Translations under genes and position numbers: made by a program
The notes under the pieces: generated by a model
The model's input: the letters and a program-made list of their open reading frames with translations, nothing else
Told to the model about the DNA's origin: nothing
Database searches by the model: none
In this document: positions 16,244 to 24,959 of the stretch, piece by piece
Layout of the letters: each line of letters starts with the position of its first letter
Numbering within the stretch: the stretch's first letter is position 1
From: a virus
DNA: 64,000 bases
Virus record (IMG/VR): IMGVR_UViG_3300046318_000439
Span: 124,001-188,000 of that record
Strand: one strand, 5' to 3'

Positions 16244-16732
16244 TTAGTTGTCGCGTTCGTACTTAGTACGGTGGTACTTTATCTTGTGTTTGTGAGCAAA
16301 ACGTGACCAAAGACCATATTCTCGTCCGTGCGCTTCTATTTCCCACGGAGTATCCCAGTAGTCCATAGAAGAAGGCATTCTTTTGCCTTTCCACACACTC
16401 ATATTCTCGTCTAACTCACCCAAAGCATATTGTTTTAAGTGGACAAATTCATGAGCCAAGGTCATCATCATATAACGCTTGGATTTATTTTTACGGATCT
16501 GAATAGTGAATTCACGAGGCTTTCCTCGCACATTATGACCAGTTACTTCGCAGTATCCATCCGCATCTTTATCGAGTTTGCTCATAAAGTCGATGTCTAC
16601 TGAGATGTGACGAGCGATTCTGTTGGATAAAAGCATACTAAGATAGAACTCACATGCTTTATGCACGGCGTTCTTGAACTTATTATCGGTTAATCCAGAA
16701 ATGCCTACTAACATACGGTTTTTAACGAACAC
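16244..16732 (-). CDS. SprT-like zinc metallopeptidase-type protein
   Basis: The 162-residue product has HEFVHLKQ (His94, Glu95, His98), the HExxH zinc motif, followed by DYWDTPWEIEAHGREY, where the glutamate of EIEAHG is a good candidate for the third ligand. The pattern is that of SprT/WSS1-type small metalloproteases; in phages the target is unknown. The start is a GTG at 16732 with GAGG six bases upstream; an ATG at 16714 is an alternative. It lies downstream of helicase gp41. Confidence 0.82.
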   Translation of the reverse strand: MFVKNRMLVGISGLTDNKFKNAVHKACEFYLSMLLSNRIARHISVDIDFMSKLDKDADGYCEVTGHNVRGKPREFTIQIRKNKSKRYMMMTLAHEFVHLKQYALGELDENMSVWKGKRMPSSMDYWDTPWEIEAHGREYGLWSRFAHKHKIKYHRTKYERDN

Positions 16733-16750
16733 GTCGTCCCTCGTAGATTA

Positions 16751-16924
16751 TTACTCGTCTTCTATATGTATCTGTTTTAGCTCTTTGTCAAGCTCCCACC
16801 ACAGGTCCACGGGCATGTGGAAAATAGCCATAAAATACTGGAATCCCATCACCAACGTCGTAAAAACGAAGTTGATGGGGAAGAGTACTGTCCAAGCACC
16901 TAGAATTGTTATATATTCTTTCAA
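16751..16924 (-). CDS. Small membrane protein starting at TTG
   Basis: A 57-codon frame opens at a TTG (16924) that overlaps the stop of the gp41 gene as TTGA. The first two thirds are hydrophobic (YITILGAWTVLFPINFVF and LVMGFQYFMAIF), predicting one or two membrane helices, and the end is acidic (WWELDKELKQIHIEDE). In-frame ATGs occur only after the first helix, so TTG is the best start. It fills the only gap between gp41 and the SprT-like gene. Function unknown. Confidence 0.6.
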   Translation of the reverse strand: MKEYITILGAWTVLFPINFVFTTLVMGFQYFMAIFHMPVDLWWELDKELKQIHIEDE

Positions 16925-18309
16925 CTGAAGTTCTCAAAAACGTTTTTGTCAAATTTACGTTCAGACTTCATACGCTTTCCAGTATCGGTATTATCAAATA
17001 ACGGCTTATCATCCACAACATCATCTTGCGCATGTTGTTCAACGTCGTATAGCTTCATTTTAGCTCTATCTACACCGATAACAAACCTACGATGTACAGA
17101 TGGATCTCCAAAACGATTCTTCAGCTGTTTGACCATAATTTGATTCATTTCTTGCAATTCTTCAGTAGAAATTAATGCAAACATAAGGTCAGCTGTAGCT
17201 GGTAAACCAAACGACTCAGATGTATCCTCTAAACCAAGATCGGAACTCGTAAATCCTGAACGCGTTGTTTGTGTAGCACTCACAATTGGCACGTTAAATT
17301 CAACGGCTAATCCTCTAAGCTCTTCAGCAATGGCTTTAATGTATGTGTATGAATTAACATTAGAACCATACTTCAATCTAGAAGAAGCACAAATATTTAG
17401 ATAATCAATGTAAATGATATCCGGTATAAAGTTTCGTTTTAACTTTAATTCGTTCAATAAATGTCTAAAGTGAGCTGCTCCAGCACTTGCTGTTGGATAT
17501 TCTTTAATAATCAGTTTACCAGGAGATGAGGATCTGATACGTGCAACTTTCTTCTCGTAGATATCTCTTGGCAATAAAGCTAACTCATCCATCGATACGT
17601 TTAGTAGATTTGCATCAACACGTTCAGCGATTCGTTCTTCAGCCATCTCGCAAGTGATGTAAAGAACATTCTTACCTTTCGATATATTACTTGCAGCACA
17701 GTGACACATGAATAAAGACTTACCGACGTTAGTGCCTGCCAAAATAATATTCAATGTCTTGTTAGGCAAACCCCCTTTAGTAATACGATTAAAGTAATCC
17801 AAGTCAAAAGGCACGCGTGTTTCTTTACGGTGGTAGAAATCATAACGCGATTCAGCATCTTCTAAAAAGTCATGGCCAATGTGAGTATCAAATGAAACTC
17901 CCAATGCATCAGATAATATCTTAGGAATTGCTCCCTTATCTTCTGATGCATTCTTATTGTCGAGAATACCAATACTTTGATAGATCGCATTGTAGATTGC
18001 TTTGTCTTGACAGAACTTCTCAGTTTCATCTAGAAGCCAATTAACGTCAGCTGGTTTATCTTCTAACACATCAATAGCTTTTGTTAGCTTCTCGTGCTCA
18101 TCATCAGATAGACCAGGATAGTTATCTGCTTCAACATAAAGGGCTGTCTTTGTAGGAAAGTTATTATACTTCTCAACAAACTTTGCAATCACATTAAACA
18201 ATGACTGATCAACGCGACTCTGAAAATACTCCTTCTTAAGAAAAGGAATAACCTTTCTACCATACTCTTGATTAAATACTAGGTTAGCAAAAATTGTTTG
18301 CTCGATCAT
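16921..18309 (-). CDS. 41: Replicative DNA helicase, T4 gp41 (DnaB-type)
   Basis: The hexameric helicase unwinds DNA at the fork and works with primase gp61. The N-terminal domain (about 1-150) is helical. The RecA-like domain has Walker A AGTNVGKS (191-198), a Walker B region around IIYIDYLNIC, and the DnaB-type VSATQTTRSGF motif. Length (462) is close to T4 gp41 (475). It starts eight bases after uvsX ends. Confidence 0.95.
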   Translation of the reverse strand: MIEQTIFANLVFNQEYGRKVIPFLKKEYFQSRVDQSLFNVIAKFVEKYNNFPTKTALYVEADNYPGLSDDEHEKLTKAIDVLEDKPADVNWLLDETEKFCQDKAIYNAIYQSIGILDNKNASEDKGAIPKILSDALGVSFDTHIGHDFLEDAESRYDFYHRKETRVPFDLDYFNRITKGGLPNKTLNIILAGTNVGKSLFMCHCAASNISKGKNVLYITCEMAEERIAERVDANLLNVSMDELALLPRDIYEKKVARIRSSSPGKLIIKEYPTASAGAAHFRHLLNELKLKRNFIPDIIYIDYLNICASSRLKYGSNVNSYTYIKAIAEELRGLAVEFNVPIVSATQTTRSGFTSSDLGLEDTSESFGLPATADLMFALISTEELQEMNQIMVKQLKNRFGDPSVHRRFVIGVDRAKMKLYDVEQHAQDDVVDDKPLFDNTDTGKRMKSERKFDKNVFENFS

Positions 18310-18317
18310 ACTGTCGA

Positions 18318-19385
18318 TTACTCCTCAGTGATCATTTTAAGTTCTTCGTCAATTGATTCATCCGTAGACATAATCGAACCAGTAGATACTTGATAAGTTT
18401 TCTTAACCCAATCTTGGAATCCTTTATTCTGAATAACAGGGGCCCAGAAATCTTTCGTATCCGTATCCTTGATACGGAACTTCTTATCTTCTACAACTCC
18501 ATCTTCATCGACACGCGAGTACCAACCATTAGAAGGTTTGATAACGTGACCTGATTCTAAAGCCATATCAAGTAAACCAGACCAAGTTGAAATACCACCA
18601 TCATGTCTTACGGTAATAGGAATCTTAGACTTCTCACGCACATGACGTGATTTCTCTACGTTGATAATAAAGTTATAACCAATCAACTCAGTACCTTCTT
18701 TTTCTTGCTGACGACCTAAGATGAAGATATTATCAGCAGAGTAGTAAGAACCAGTACCGCCACCAACAACATCTTTAGAATATAACTCCAATGTCTTGTA
18801 TGTGTGATTAACAACAACCATTGGGATATCCTTTAGAGTTAGATGCGGTGTTACCATACGGAACAAACTCTTCATCTGTTTAGCACGACTCATATCTGCA
18901 GCAGACTTACCTTCCATTGCATCCTCTACTTCTTTCTTAGAAGCTAAGTTACCGATAGAATCAATAACAATGATCACATGCTCTTCACGTTCGATGCCGT
19001 GTAGCTGTTTCATAATGTCAAACTTTAATTGCTCTACGTCAGTAATAGGAGTGTGAACAACACGACCTAAGTCAATGCCAAACGATTCGAAGTATGATTG
19101 TGGTGTGCCAAACTCTGAGTCATAAAACAACATAACAGCATCTGGATACTTGTCCAAATAAGAACGAGCCATCAATAAGCTGAATGCAGTTTTGAAATGT
19201 TTAGATGGACCTGCCCACATAGTTAAACCAGGAGTCAACCCGCCATCGAGTCGACCACTCAAAGCAACGTTAATAGCTGGAATAGCTGTCGGAATCATAT
19301 CCTTTTTCTGAAAGAACTTAGAATCAGAAAGAATTTCAGTATCACTGATTGTACTATTCTTACGTAGTTTATTAATCAAGCTCAT
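18318..19385 (-). CDS. uvsX: UvsX RecA-like recombinase
   Basis: UvsX coats single-stranded DNA and catalyses strand exchange for recombination-dependent replication. Walker A is AGPSKHFKTA (58-67), matching the T4 GPSKSFKS form. The Walker B-like strand HVIIVIDSIGNLASKKE and the loop VVGGGTGSYYSADNIFIL are typical. Length (355) is close to T4 (391). It overlaps the small membrane gene upstream by ATGA and is next to gp41. Its loader UvsY is encoded at 50.5 kb. Confidence 0.95.
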   Translation of the reverse strand: MSLINKLRKNSTISDTEILSDSKFFQKKDMIPTAIPAINVALSGRLDGGLTPGLTMWAGPSKHFKTAFSLLMARSYLDKYPDAVMLFYDSEFGTPQSYFESFGIDLGRVVHTPITDVEQLKFDIMKQLHGIEREEHVIIVIDSIGNLASKKEVEDAMEGKSAADMSRAKQMKSLFRMVTPHLTLKDIPMVVVNHTYKTLELYSKDVVGGGTGSYYSADNIFILGRQQEKEGTELIGYNFIINVEKSRHVREKSKIPITVRHDGGISTWSGLLDMALESGHVIKPSNGWYSRVDEDGVVEDKKFRIKDTDTKDFWAPVIQNKGFQDWVKKTYQVSTGSIMSTDESIDEELKMITEE

Positions 19386-19594
19386 TTTATTTCCTTTTCA
19401 AATTGGGTAGTGCCTAATATCCTTGTTAGTTTGACTAAGAAAACGCTCTCTTGCCAAACAAGTAATCTTATAATCACATAGGCAGCCATTGAGGCTACCG
19501 TAGAAAAGATCATTGATATAGTTGCTGCTGCTAATAATAAAATAGCAGCAACAATAACAACAATCATAGTAAAGGGGAGAAATACAATTTTCAT
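19382..19594 (-). CDS. Small two-helix membrane protein
   Basis: The first 46 residues are almost entirely hydrophobic (MIVVIVAAILLLAAATISMIF and VASMAAYVIIRLLV), suggesting two membrane helices, followed by a basic cytoplasmic tail. It overlaps uvsX by four bases and follows another membrane protein by nine. Function is unknown. Confidence 0.7.
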   Translation of the reverse strand: MKIVFLPFTMIVVIVAAILLLAAATISMIFSTVASMAAYVIIRLLVWQESVFLVKLTRILGTTQFEKEIK

Positions 19595-19603
19595 AGTGTA
19601 GTT

Positions 19604-20692
19604 TTATTTCATATTAACGATAGAGTCTTTCTTAATCTCTACTATACCATCTTTCTTTTTCTGAATCAACCCTCTTGCACGTTTATACCATTGAGGGGAC
19701 CATGATTCTTTTTCTTTAGGAAAGGAGGTATCGGATGGCATGTGGTTCAGTTCCTCTTCTTCTGTTTCGAAAGGAGTATCTTTAGCATCACATCTTGGGT
19801 TAGGACAGAAGTGTCCTATTCCATCAGCATACACAACCGCTGTGTTGCATTTTACACAATTGCCATAATCTCGACTTCCCTTAGCGTGTAGGAAATCAAA
19901 CCAATCATCAACAATGCCGTCACCGTCTTGATCTTTGTTCGGTTGTACTGGTTCAATAATTTCCTTTTTGGATTGGGCGATGGAGTGATTAGCTGCCAAC
20001 AATAACATAATCGCAAGAGGATCAAACACAAACACTAAAATTAAAATAACAGCTCTTACAGCTTTTCCAATAACTCCCTCAGTTGAATCTCCGTAGACCA
20101 AGTCGGCAATGTATTTGATTGGTCCAACTTCTGCTTCAATTTTGAGGTTTTCTTTTCTGAGAGGAAGAGCTTTTGTATTGAGATCCTTAATAGCATTAGA
20201 CGCAGAAGCAATCTCAGTACCCAACGCTTTACGTTCCCTTGCCTGGCCACCACGTAGCTTGACAGCGGATTCTGTATCAGACTGATCAACCAATCGATCG
20301 AGAGCAGTAAGAGATTTCTGAGCATTTTCTAGCCTTCTTTGTTCTGATTGTATTTGTTGATCTAATAATTTTAACTCAATGCTCGTGTCACCACTCACAA
20401 GTGTTTGGTCGAGGTGAGCCTTAGACAAAAAGCCAAAAATCCCCATGCTAGTAATAAACATGAGGACTACAACAGCTAGAGTTAAATAATATTTAATGAA
20501 TCTTGGGGAATTGTTCCAATTCCTATACAACCATGATGCTGCCACTACCTTACCAGCTTCAAGCGTTGATGCCATAATAATAACTGGTATCATGGCTGCT
20601 GAGAAAATAACTGCAAGACCAACAATACTATAATACGCTGCCACAAAAGACAACATCAACGCTACCGCTAATGCAAGGTAATTAACTATCAT
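19604..20692 (-). CDS. Multi-pass membrane protein with coiled coil, EF-hand-like loop and zinc ribbon
   Basis: Domains in order: two or three N-terminal membrane helices (residues 4-48, 68-92), a coiled coil (about 105-185), another membrane helix near 210-235 (AVILILVFVFDPLAIMLLLAA), then a soluble tail with DQDGDGIVDDWFDF (EF-hand-like) and a CVKCNTAV...FCPNPRC zinc ribbon. I recall similar proteins in T4-like cyanophages beside uvsX. The role is unknown. It overlaps the next upstream gene by 11 bases. Confidence 0.75.
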   Translation of the reverse strand: MIVNYLALAVALMLSFVAAYYSIVGLAVIFSAAMIPVIIMASTLEAGKVVAASWLYRNWNNSPRFIKYYLTLAVVVLMFITSMGIFGFLSKAHLDQTLVSGDTSIELKLLDQQIQSEQRRLENAQKSLTALDRLVDQSDTESAVKLRGGQARERKALGTEIASASNAIKDLNTKALPLRKENLKIEAEVGPIKYIADLVYGDSTEGVIGKAVRAVILILVFVFDPLAIMLLLAANHSIAQSKKEIIEPVQPNKDQDGDGIVDDWFDFLHAKGSRDYGNCVKCNTAVVYADGIGHFCPNPRCDAKDTPFETEEEELNHMPSDTSFPKEKESWSPQWYKRARGLIQKKKDGIVEIKKDSIVNMK

Positions 20693-20975
20693 CGTTTACT
20701 ACGTCCTGTACTTTTTTAATGAATGCATCCATCTTCTCTTTACGATCAGGCCAATAGATGTAGTCTTTACCTTCATCCTTCGCTAGATTCTTTAGAAGTG
20801 GCATAATCATATTATAGAGCGTGCCTAACTTTTCTTGATAGGATTGATACACTCGTTTAATCTGCTGTTCCTGATTGGCAACAGTAGCTTCCAACTCTCG
20901 CTCAATGCTTTTCAACTCTTCTTCACTAACAGCTGAAAACCCAAAGTCAAAATCGCCAAGATCCTTGATTGTCAT
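20682..20975 (-). CDS. Small conserved-looking protein
   Basis: The ATG at 20975 is preferred: it lies just after the stop of the QueD-like gene and has AAGG upstream, while the longer frame would overlap that gene. The 97-residue product begins MTIKDLGDFDFGFSAVSEEEL, continues with a coiled coil, and ends with YIYWPDRKEKMDAFIKKVQD. The FDFGFSAV and YIYWPDR stretches recall a conserved T4-like phage protein. Function unknown. Confidence 0.78.
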   Translation of the reverse strand: MTIKDLGDFDFGFSAVSEEELKSIERELEATVANQEQQIKRVYQSYQEKLGTLYNMIMPLLKNLAKDEGKDYIYWPDRKEKMDAFIKKVQDVVNDDS

Positions 20976-20976
20976 A

Positions 20977-21537
20977 TTATAAACCTTCGTAGATTGCTGA
21001 ATTGCCAGCATGCTCAAACACTTCAGCACTCTTTAGCTTAACACCTGATCCTACATTATAACGTGCTTGGAAGACGCGACCATCTGGATGTGTCCATCCC
21101 TTACCTTCTTGATACGCTGTTAATATTTCATTCATTGCTGTATAAGCTAGCTTTGAAAACAATTCACAACCAACACCATCCACTACGCGTAGATCACATA
21201 ATGCGCCACGCTCATTAGGTATCTTACTTAAATGATTTTCACTCTCTACATCAACAATTTCATTCATGTGTTCAAAAAAGTCTAGCATAGGATCATCCTT
21301 AGCTACAACCAACGTATGATCAAACATATAGTCAGCCCATTCCTTAAATGCCTTCAGTCCTCCAAAGTCCATAACCCAGTTACGGTCATCTAAAGTTTCT
21401 GATTCGAAAATAAGTTTAATGCCAATTGAGTATCCGTGTAGCAAACTACAGTGACTATGTCTGCTACGCCATTGGCGGAAGCAGCATGATAATCCACGAT
21501 CGGTACCATATGTTTTTGTTGAAAGATATTTTGCCAT
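20977..21537 (-). CDS. queD: QueD/6-pyruvoyl-tetrahydropterin synthase-like enzyme
   Basis: QueD converts dihydroneopterin triphosphate to 6-carboxytetrahydropterin, step 2 of 7-deazaguanine synthesis. The product has the catalytic cysteine region SRHSHCSLLHGYSIG (Cys30, His34), WVMDFGGLKAFKEW, the FDHTLVV motif and the C-terminal glutamate in AEVFEHAGNSA. The usual HGH zinc pair reads HGY here (Tyr36), as I recall in other T4-like phage members. It is larger (186 residues) than E. coli QueD (121). It is encoded just after DNA polymerase; FolE and QueE lie at 41-43 kb. Confidence 0.85.
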   Translation of the reverse strand: MAKYLSTKTYGTDRGLSCCFRQWRSRHSHCSLLHGYSIGIKLIFESETLDDRNWVMDFGGLKAFKEWADYMFDHTLVVAKDDPMLDFFEHMNEIVDVESENHLSKIPNERGALCDLRVVDGVGCELFSKLAYTAMNEILTAYQEGKGWTHPDGRVFQARYNVGSGVKLKSAEVFEHAGNSAIYEGL

Positions 21538-21610
21538 TTGTTTCTCCTATGTTGTACTATATCATAGGCTTGCAGAATTTATAAAGCGGGATGAATGCCA
21601 CGAGGCCGCT

Positions 21611-24133
21611 TTAGAAGAACGCATCTAACGTGACACGTTTTTCTGTGTGCCATCCAAGCACATCCAATATTGTTTGGAGTGGATCGATGAATGACTTTGT
21701 GAATTGAGTATCATAATCAATATACTCAATTAAGTCAAGCTCTTTGGGTAGTGAGCCTGATGTTGCAATGATGTTACTCATAGCGGGGTTAGGTAACTTG
21801 AGATGACAAAATTTAATCTTCTCACCTTCACCTATAGCTTCATATTTAGTAGTCAGCCCATGCTGCTTTAGCATGTTGTTGTAAATCAAAGCACCACGAA
21901 CATGGATTGGTGTAGACTTGCGGAATATAGTAACTGGGTCATAGTATTCCGTCAAGCCACGTACTGTACGTGGGAAAGCAATATCTTGAAATGGTAATGC
22001 TTTGAACTCTTCTCTGAAGTTGGCAATAAAATCTACTAAGTCTTCTTCTGTAGAAGTCATAATCAACTTGAGGGCCTTCTTAATGTTGTCTCTGCAAGCC
22101 GAAGGTGTTGAAGAACGAACAGCTTCAATACCAGACAACTTTAACTTTGGTTCTGAGTACTGCACACCTTCGTTGTTGTAAACGTTGAGGATGTATCGTT
22201 TCTTAGCAGTCCAAATACCCTTATCAGCAATTGCTTCACGCTTCATTTTCATCTTCTGATCATAAGCGTTCACGTATGTTGCTAATTCTTCATACGACTT
22301 ATCAATAAACGGTTCAAATACTTTCTCACAAACAGTATCCAAATACTTAACAGTTTGTTCAGTAGTCTTACCTTCACAAGTCTGCTTTACGAACTCGCCT
22401 AGATCAAGGTACATGGAGTCTGTATCGCAAGCAATAACATAGTCAACGTCAGTCGTCTTCAATACTTTATTCAAGTATGCGTTCATCTTACGTTCCATCC
22501 AGCGGATAGAAAGCTGACCAGACTTAGTAATAGATTCTGCTAGGTCTCTATCGAACCAGCGGAAGTAGATGTTTGACAAAGCGCCATAAGCGGAGTTGAG
22601 TTGGATCTTTTTAGCAAGTTGCATGTTGTGGCATCTTGCGATCTCTTTCTCATTTTCGTATGACTTGTCTGTTTCGTAGCGTTGCTTAGCAGCCAACATT
22701 TGCTTTTTAAACTTAACACGGTCATTATACATCTTCTCCATAAGAGTTGGTAGGAAACCTTGAAAGTCACGATCAAACACACAACCAGAGGCAGCGATTG
22801 TTTGATTACGTGCTACTAAATCATTCTGAATCATATGGTTGGGTGCTGTAAGAATACCATCCAACATACCTTCAATACTAATACCTTCGATCTGGCCAGC
22901 ATATGTTTCTGGTGAGATGTTGTATTGCATAATCAAGTGTGGGTACAAACTATTCAAGTCAAACGACACAACCCAGTTATGCATACCAACTTGCGGATCC
23001 TTCACATAAGCTCCAACGATTTGAGAATCCTTAGAACCTTTATCTGTCATAGGTACAACAATACCTTTATTGAGAAGGTAGTTGTGGATAATGATATCCC
23101 ACATACGCACAGACGTAAAAGCATCACTATAGTTAACGTGGCCGTCATATGCAATCGCATAGATCTGCTCTAAGAACTTTAACTTGTCTTCTAACTTATC
23201 AACAAGTTCGACGTCTCGGATGTTATAATTAATGTAGTTGCGGAAGTCGCCTTTGTAGAACTCATCTAACGTCTCAAAGCCAAGTTCTGTATAATCTAAC
23301 TTACGCTCGCCCAATTCGATAAAGGCGATATGATCTAGTTTGAATGACTCTTGTTGAGCGAAAGAAAACTTCTTATATGCTTGCATGTAGTCAATAATAT
23401 TAACACCGACTGGAGTAAAAATTGTATACTCTCTACCCATAATCTCAATCGTGCGTTGATCAAGAAGACTCCATGGCGACAAACGCTTCGCAGATGCATC
23501 GCCCATGGTTCTTCTAATGCGATTAACGAGATATGGAATATCGAAGAACTCAATATTCCAACCAGTGATTACATCTGCGTCGAGTGCTTTCCAGGCTTGC
23601 AAGAACTTATCAAGTAAGTCATGTTCATCCTTACATAGCAAGTAGTTAACATCTTCGCTCTCTGGTGTATATTCTTTAAGACCAAACACATATGACTTAC
23701 CTCTCTTGCGCAGAGTGATAGCAGTAACCATTCTATCTGCTTGTGCAATGTCTGGGAAACCACCTTCAGAGTCAACCTCGATATCCAGAGATACTAAACT
23801 AATTAACTTAGGGTCGTAGTCGATGTCGCCTGGATAATTATCATTGATGTAGGTATAGACAAAACTATCCATACCATACAGTGGCTTACCAGGAATACCC
23901 TTAAACTGTTTAACATGCTCGCGCGCTTCATACACGCTGTCAAACACTTGCTTATAGACAGGTTCACCCTTTAATGTTCTAAAGGGTGTTTCGACTCCAC
24001 GTTCACGATACACGCGATTAGGTTCAAAGATGTATGGTTGGTAACGTACTTCTCGCTGAAACCGTTTACCGTTTTCATACCCTCTTACAAGAATGTTTGC
24101 TTTGTGGAGATGTACATTAGTATAGAAATTCAA
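21611..24133 (-). CDS. 43: DNA polymerase, family B, T4 gp43
   Basis: Replicative polymerase with proofreading. The 3'-5' exonuclease motif I is SLDIEVDSEGG (Asp and Glu), with ITGWNIEFFDIPYL as motif II. Polymerase motifs are FDLNSLYPHLIMQYNISPET (A), KIQLNSAYGALSN (B) and IACDTDSMYLD (C). The 840 residues are slightly shorter than T4 (898). The only upstream in-frame start that keeps the conserved MNFYTNV beginning is a TTG at 24133, immediately after the previous stop, so a rare start is likely. Confidence 0.95.
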   Translation of the reverse strand: MNFYTNVHLHKANILVRGYENGKRFQREVRYQPYIFEPNRVYRERGVETPFRTLKGEPVYKQVFDSVYEAREHVKQFKGIPGKPLYGMDSFVYTYINDNYPGDIDYDPKLISLVSLDIEVDSEGGFPDIAQADRMVTAITLRKRGKSYVFGLKEYTPESEDVNYLLCKDEHDLLDKFLQAWKALDADVITGWNIEFFDIPYLVNRIRRTMGDASAKRLSPWSLLDQRTIEIMGREYTIFTPVGVNIIDYMQAYKKFSFAQQESFKLDHIAFIELGERKLDYTELGFETLDEFYKGDFRNYINYNIRDVELVDKLEDKLKFLEQIYAIAYDGHVNYSDAFTSVRMWDIIIHNYLLNKGIVVPMTDKGSKDSQIVGAYVKDPQVGMHNWVVSFDLNSLYPHLIMQYNISPETYAGQIEGISIEGMLDGILTAPNHMIQNDLVARNQTIAASGCVFDRDFQGFLPTLMEKMYNDRVKFKKQMLAAKQRYETDKSYENEKEIARCHNMQLAKKIQLNSAYGALSNIYFRWFDRDLAESITKSGQLSIRWMERKMNAYLNKVLKTTDVDYVIACDTDSMYLDLGEFVKQTCEGKTTEQTVKYLDTVCEKVFEPFIDKSYEELATYVNAYDQKMKMKREAIADKGIWTAKKRYILNVYNNEGVQYSEPKLKLSGIEAVRSSTPSACRDNIKKALKLIMTSTEEDLVDFIANFREEFKALPFQDIAFPRTVRGLTEYYDPVTIFRKSTPIHVRGALIYNNMLKQHGLTTKYEAIGEGEKIKFCHLKLPNPAMSNIIATSGSLPKELDLIEYIDYDTQFTKSFIDPLQTILDVLGWHTEKRVTLDAFF

Positions 24134-24490
24134 TTATTTTAATCCGCAGTTTAGATCGTAGCAAGTATGGTTGCCGAGTTGTTCCGACGTTAGACCGCAT
24201 ACTTTACATCTTTCATTCGGAAAAGACAACTCTGCTCCACCAATTGTACCAGGCATTGGCATCGTGTATGTGTATTCCTCACTGATGCAAACATCTTGGG
24301 GCATTGGTTCTTCTTTACAATCCTCATCAGAACAAAAATCCAACTCACCTCTAAAGTGATATCCTGATCCGCGGAGGAATTGTTCGAACCCCTGAAGTAC
24401 TTCAGGGAGGTAGCTTGCATCAAACTCTAAAGTGTTAATCATATCCTCACCACCATCGCCGTTTATGCATGTGAATTTGAACTTACTCAT
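24134..24490 (-). CDS. Small protein with a C-terminal cysteine cluster
   Basis: A 118-residue protein. The start (MSKFKFTCINGDGGEDMINTLE) and the central DASYLPEVLQGFEQFLRGSGYHF are seen in small proteins beside gp43 in T4-like phages. The end has CKVCG...HTCYDLNC, a likely zinc site of four cysteines and a histidine. It ends at the TTG of the polymerase gene. It could act near replication, but this rests on position only. Confidence 0.75.
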   Translation of the reverse strand: MSKFKFTCINGDGGEDMINTLEFDASYLPEVLQGFEQFLRGSGYHFRGELDFCSDEDCKEEPMPQDVCISEEYTYTMPMPGTIGGAELSFPNERCKVCGLTSEQLGNHTCYDLNCGLK

Positions 24491-24774
24491 CTTTTTAGAT
24501 CTTTCTCAAATGTAATGAATGCTTCTTGTTTGGCTTGATCGTCCCAAGTCTTACAGTAGTGATTATCTAAATCACAAAGTGCAATTGCTTCTTCCAATGT
24601 GATTGGTCGATGTGACACAATAGTTTCTCCAAGATGTTCTTGTGAGAATTCTTTTGCTTGATCAGATACTACAGTATCAAGAGCCCAATCTTCCTTCCCT
24701 TCAGGCACTTCTACAACATAGCGATGTCTGAACATCTGTACTGTCTCAACTAAAACAAATTTATTTCGGGCCAT
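24487..24774 (-). CDS. Small conserved-looking protein
   Basis: The ATG at 24774 is chosen: GGAGA lies nine bases upstream and the start overlaps the previous stop as TAATG. The 95-residue product begins MARNKFVLVETVQMFRHRYV, with a strand-rich first third and a helical end (KTWDDQAKQEAFITFEKDL). It overlaps the next gene by ATGA. The start resembles a small T4-like cyanophage protein; function unknown. Confidence 0.78.
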   Translation of the reverse strand: MARNKFVLVETVQMFRHRYVVEVPEGKEDWALDTVVSDQAKEFSQEHLGETIVSHRPITLEEAIALCDLDNHYCKTWDDQAKQEAFITFEKDLKR

Positions 24775-24959
24775 TACCAATCTCCATTATCTAACCAAAC
24801 TCTCACCGTAATACCTAGGAAGCCAAAGGCCCACATATAATCATGGACCATCGGCCACTCCTTATTCCGCTCACGTCTGAACCATGGTAGCACTTTCCAA
24901 TACAATGGATTTAAACTCAGTATAATCGATGCTCCAGAATAACGAATCCATTTTATCAT
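24774..24959 (-). CDS. Small membrane-associated protein
   Basis: A 61-residue, tryptophan-rich protein with weak hydrophobic segments (SGASIILSLNPLYWKVL and YMWAFGFLGITVRVWL). It overlaps the phosphoesterase gene by ATGA and the next gene by TAATG, so the three are coupled. No family is recognised. Confidence 0.65.
   Translation of the reverse strand: MIKWIRYSGASIILSLNPLYWKVLPWFRRERNKEWPMVHDYMWAFGFLGITVRVWLDNGDW

Noticed and set aside
21583-21612. Hairpin AAAGCGG/CCGCTTT after the polymerase gene as a terminator
   Set aside because: It has a 16-base loop and no T run, and overlaps the stop codon; support is too weak.
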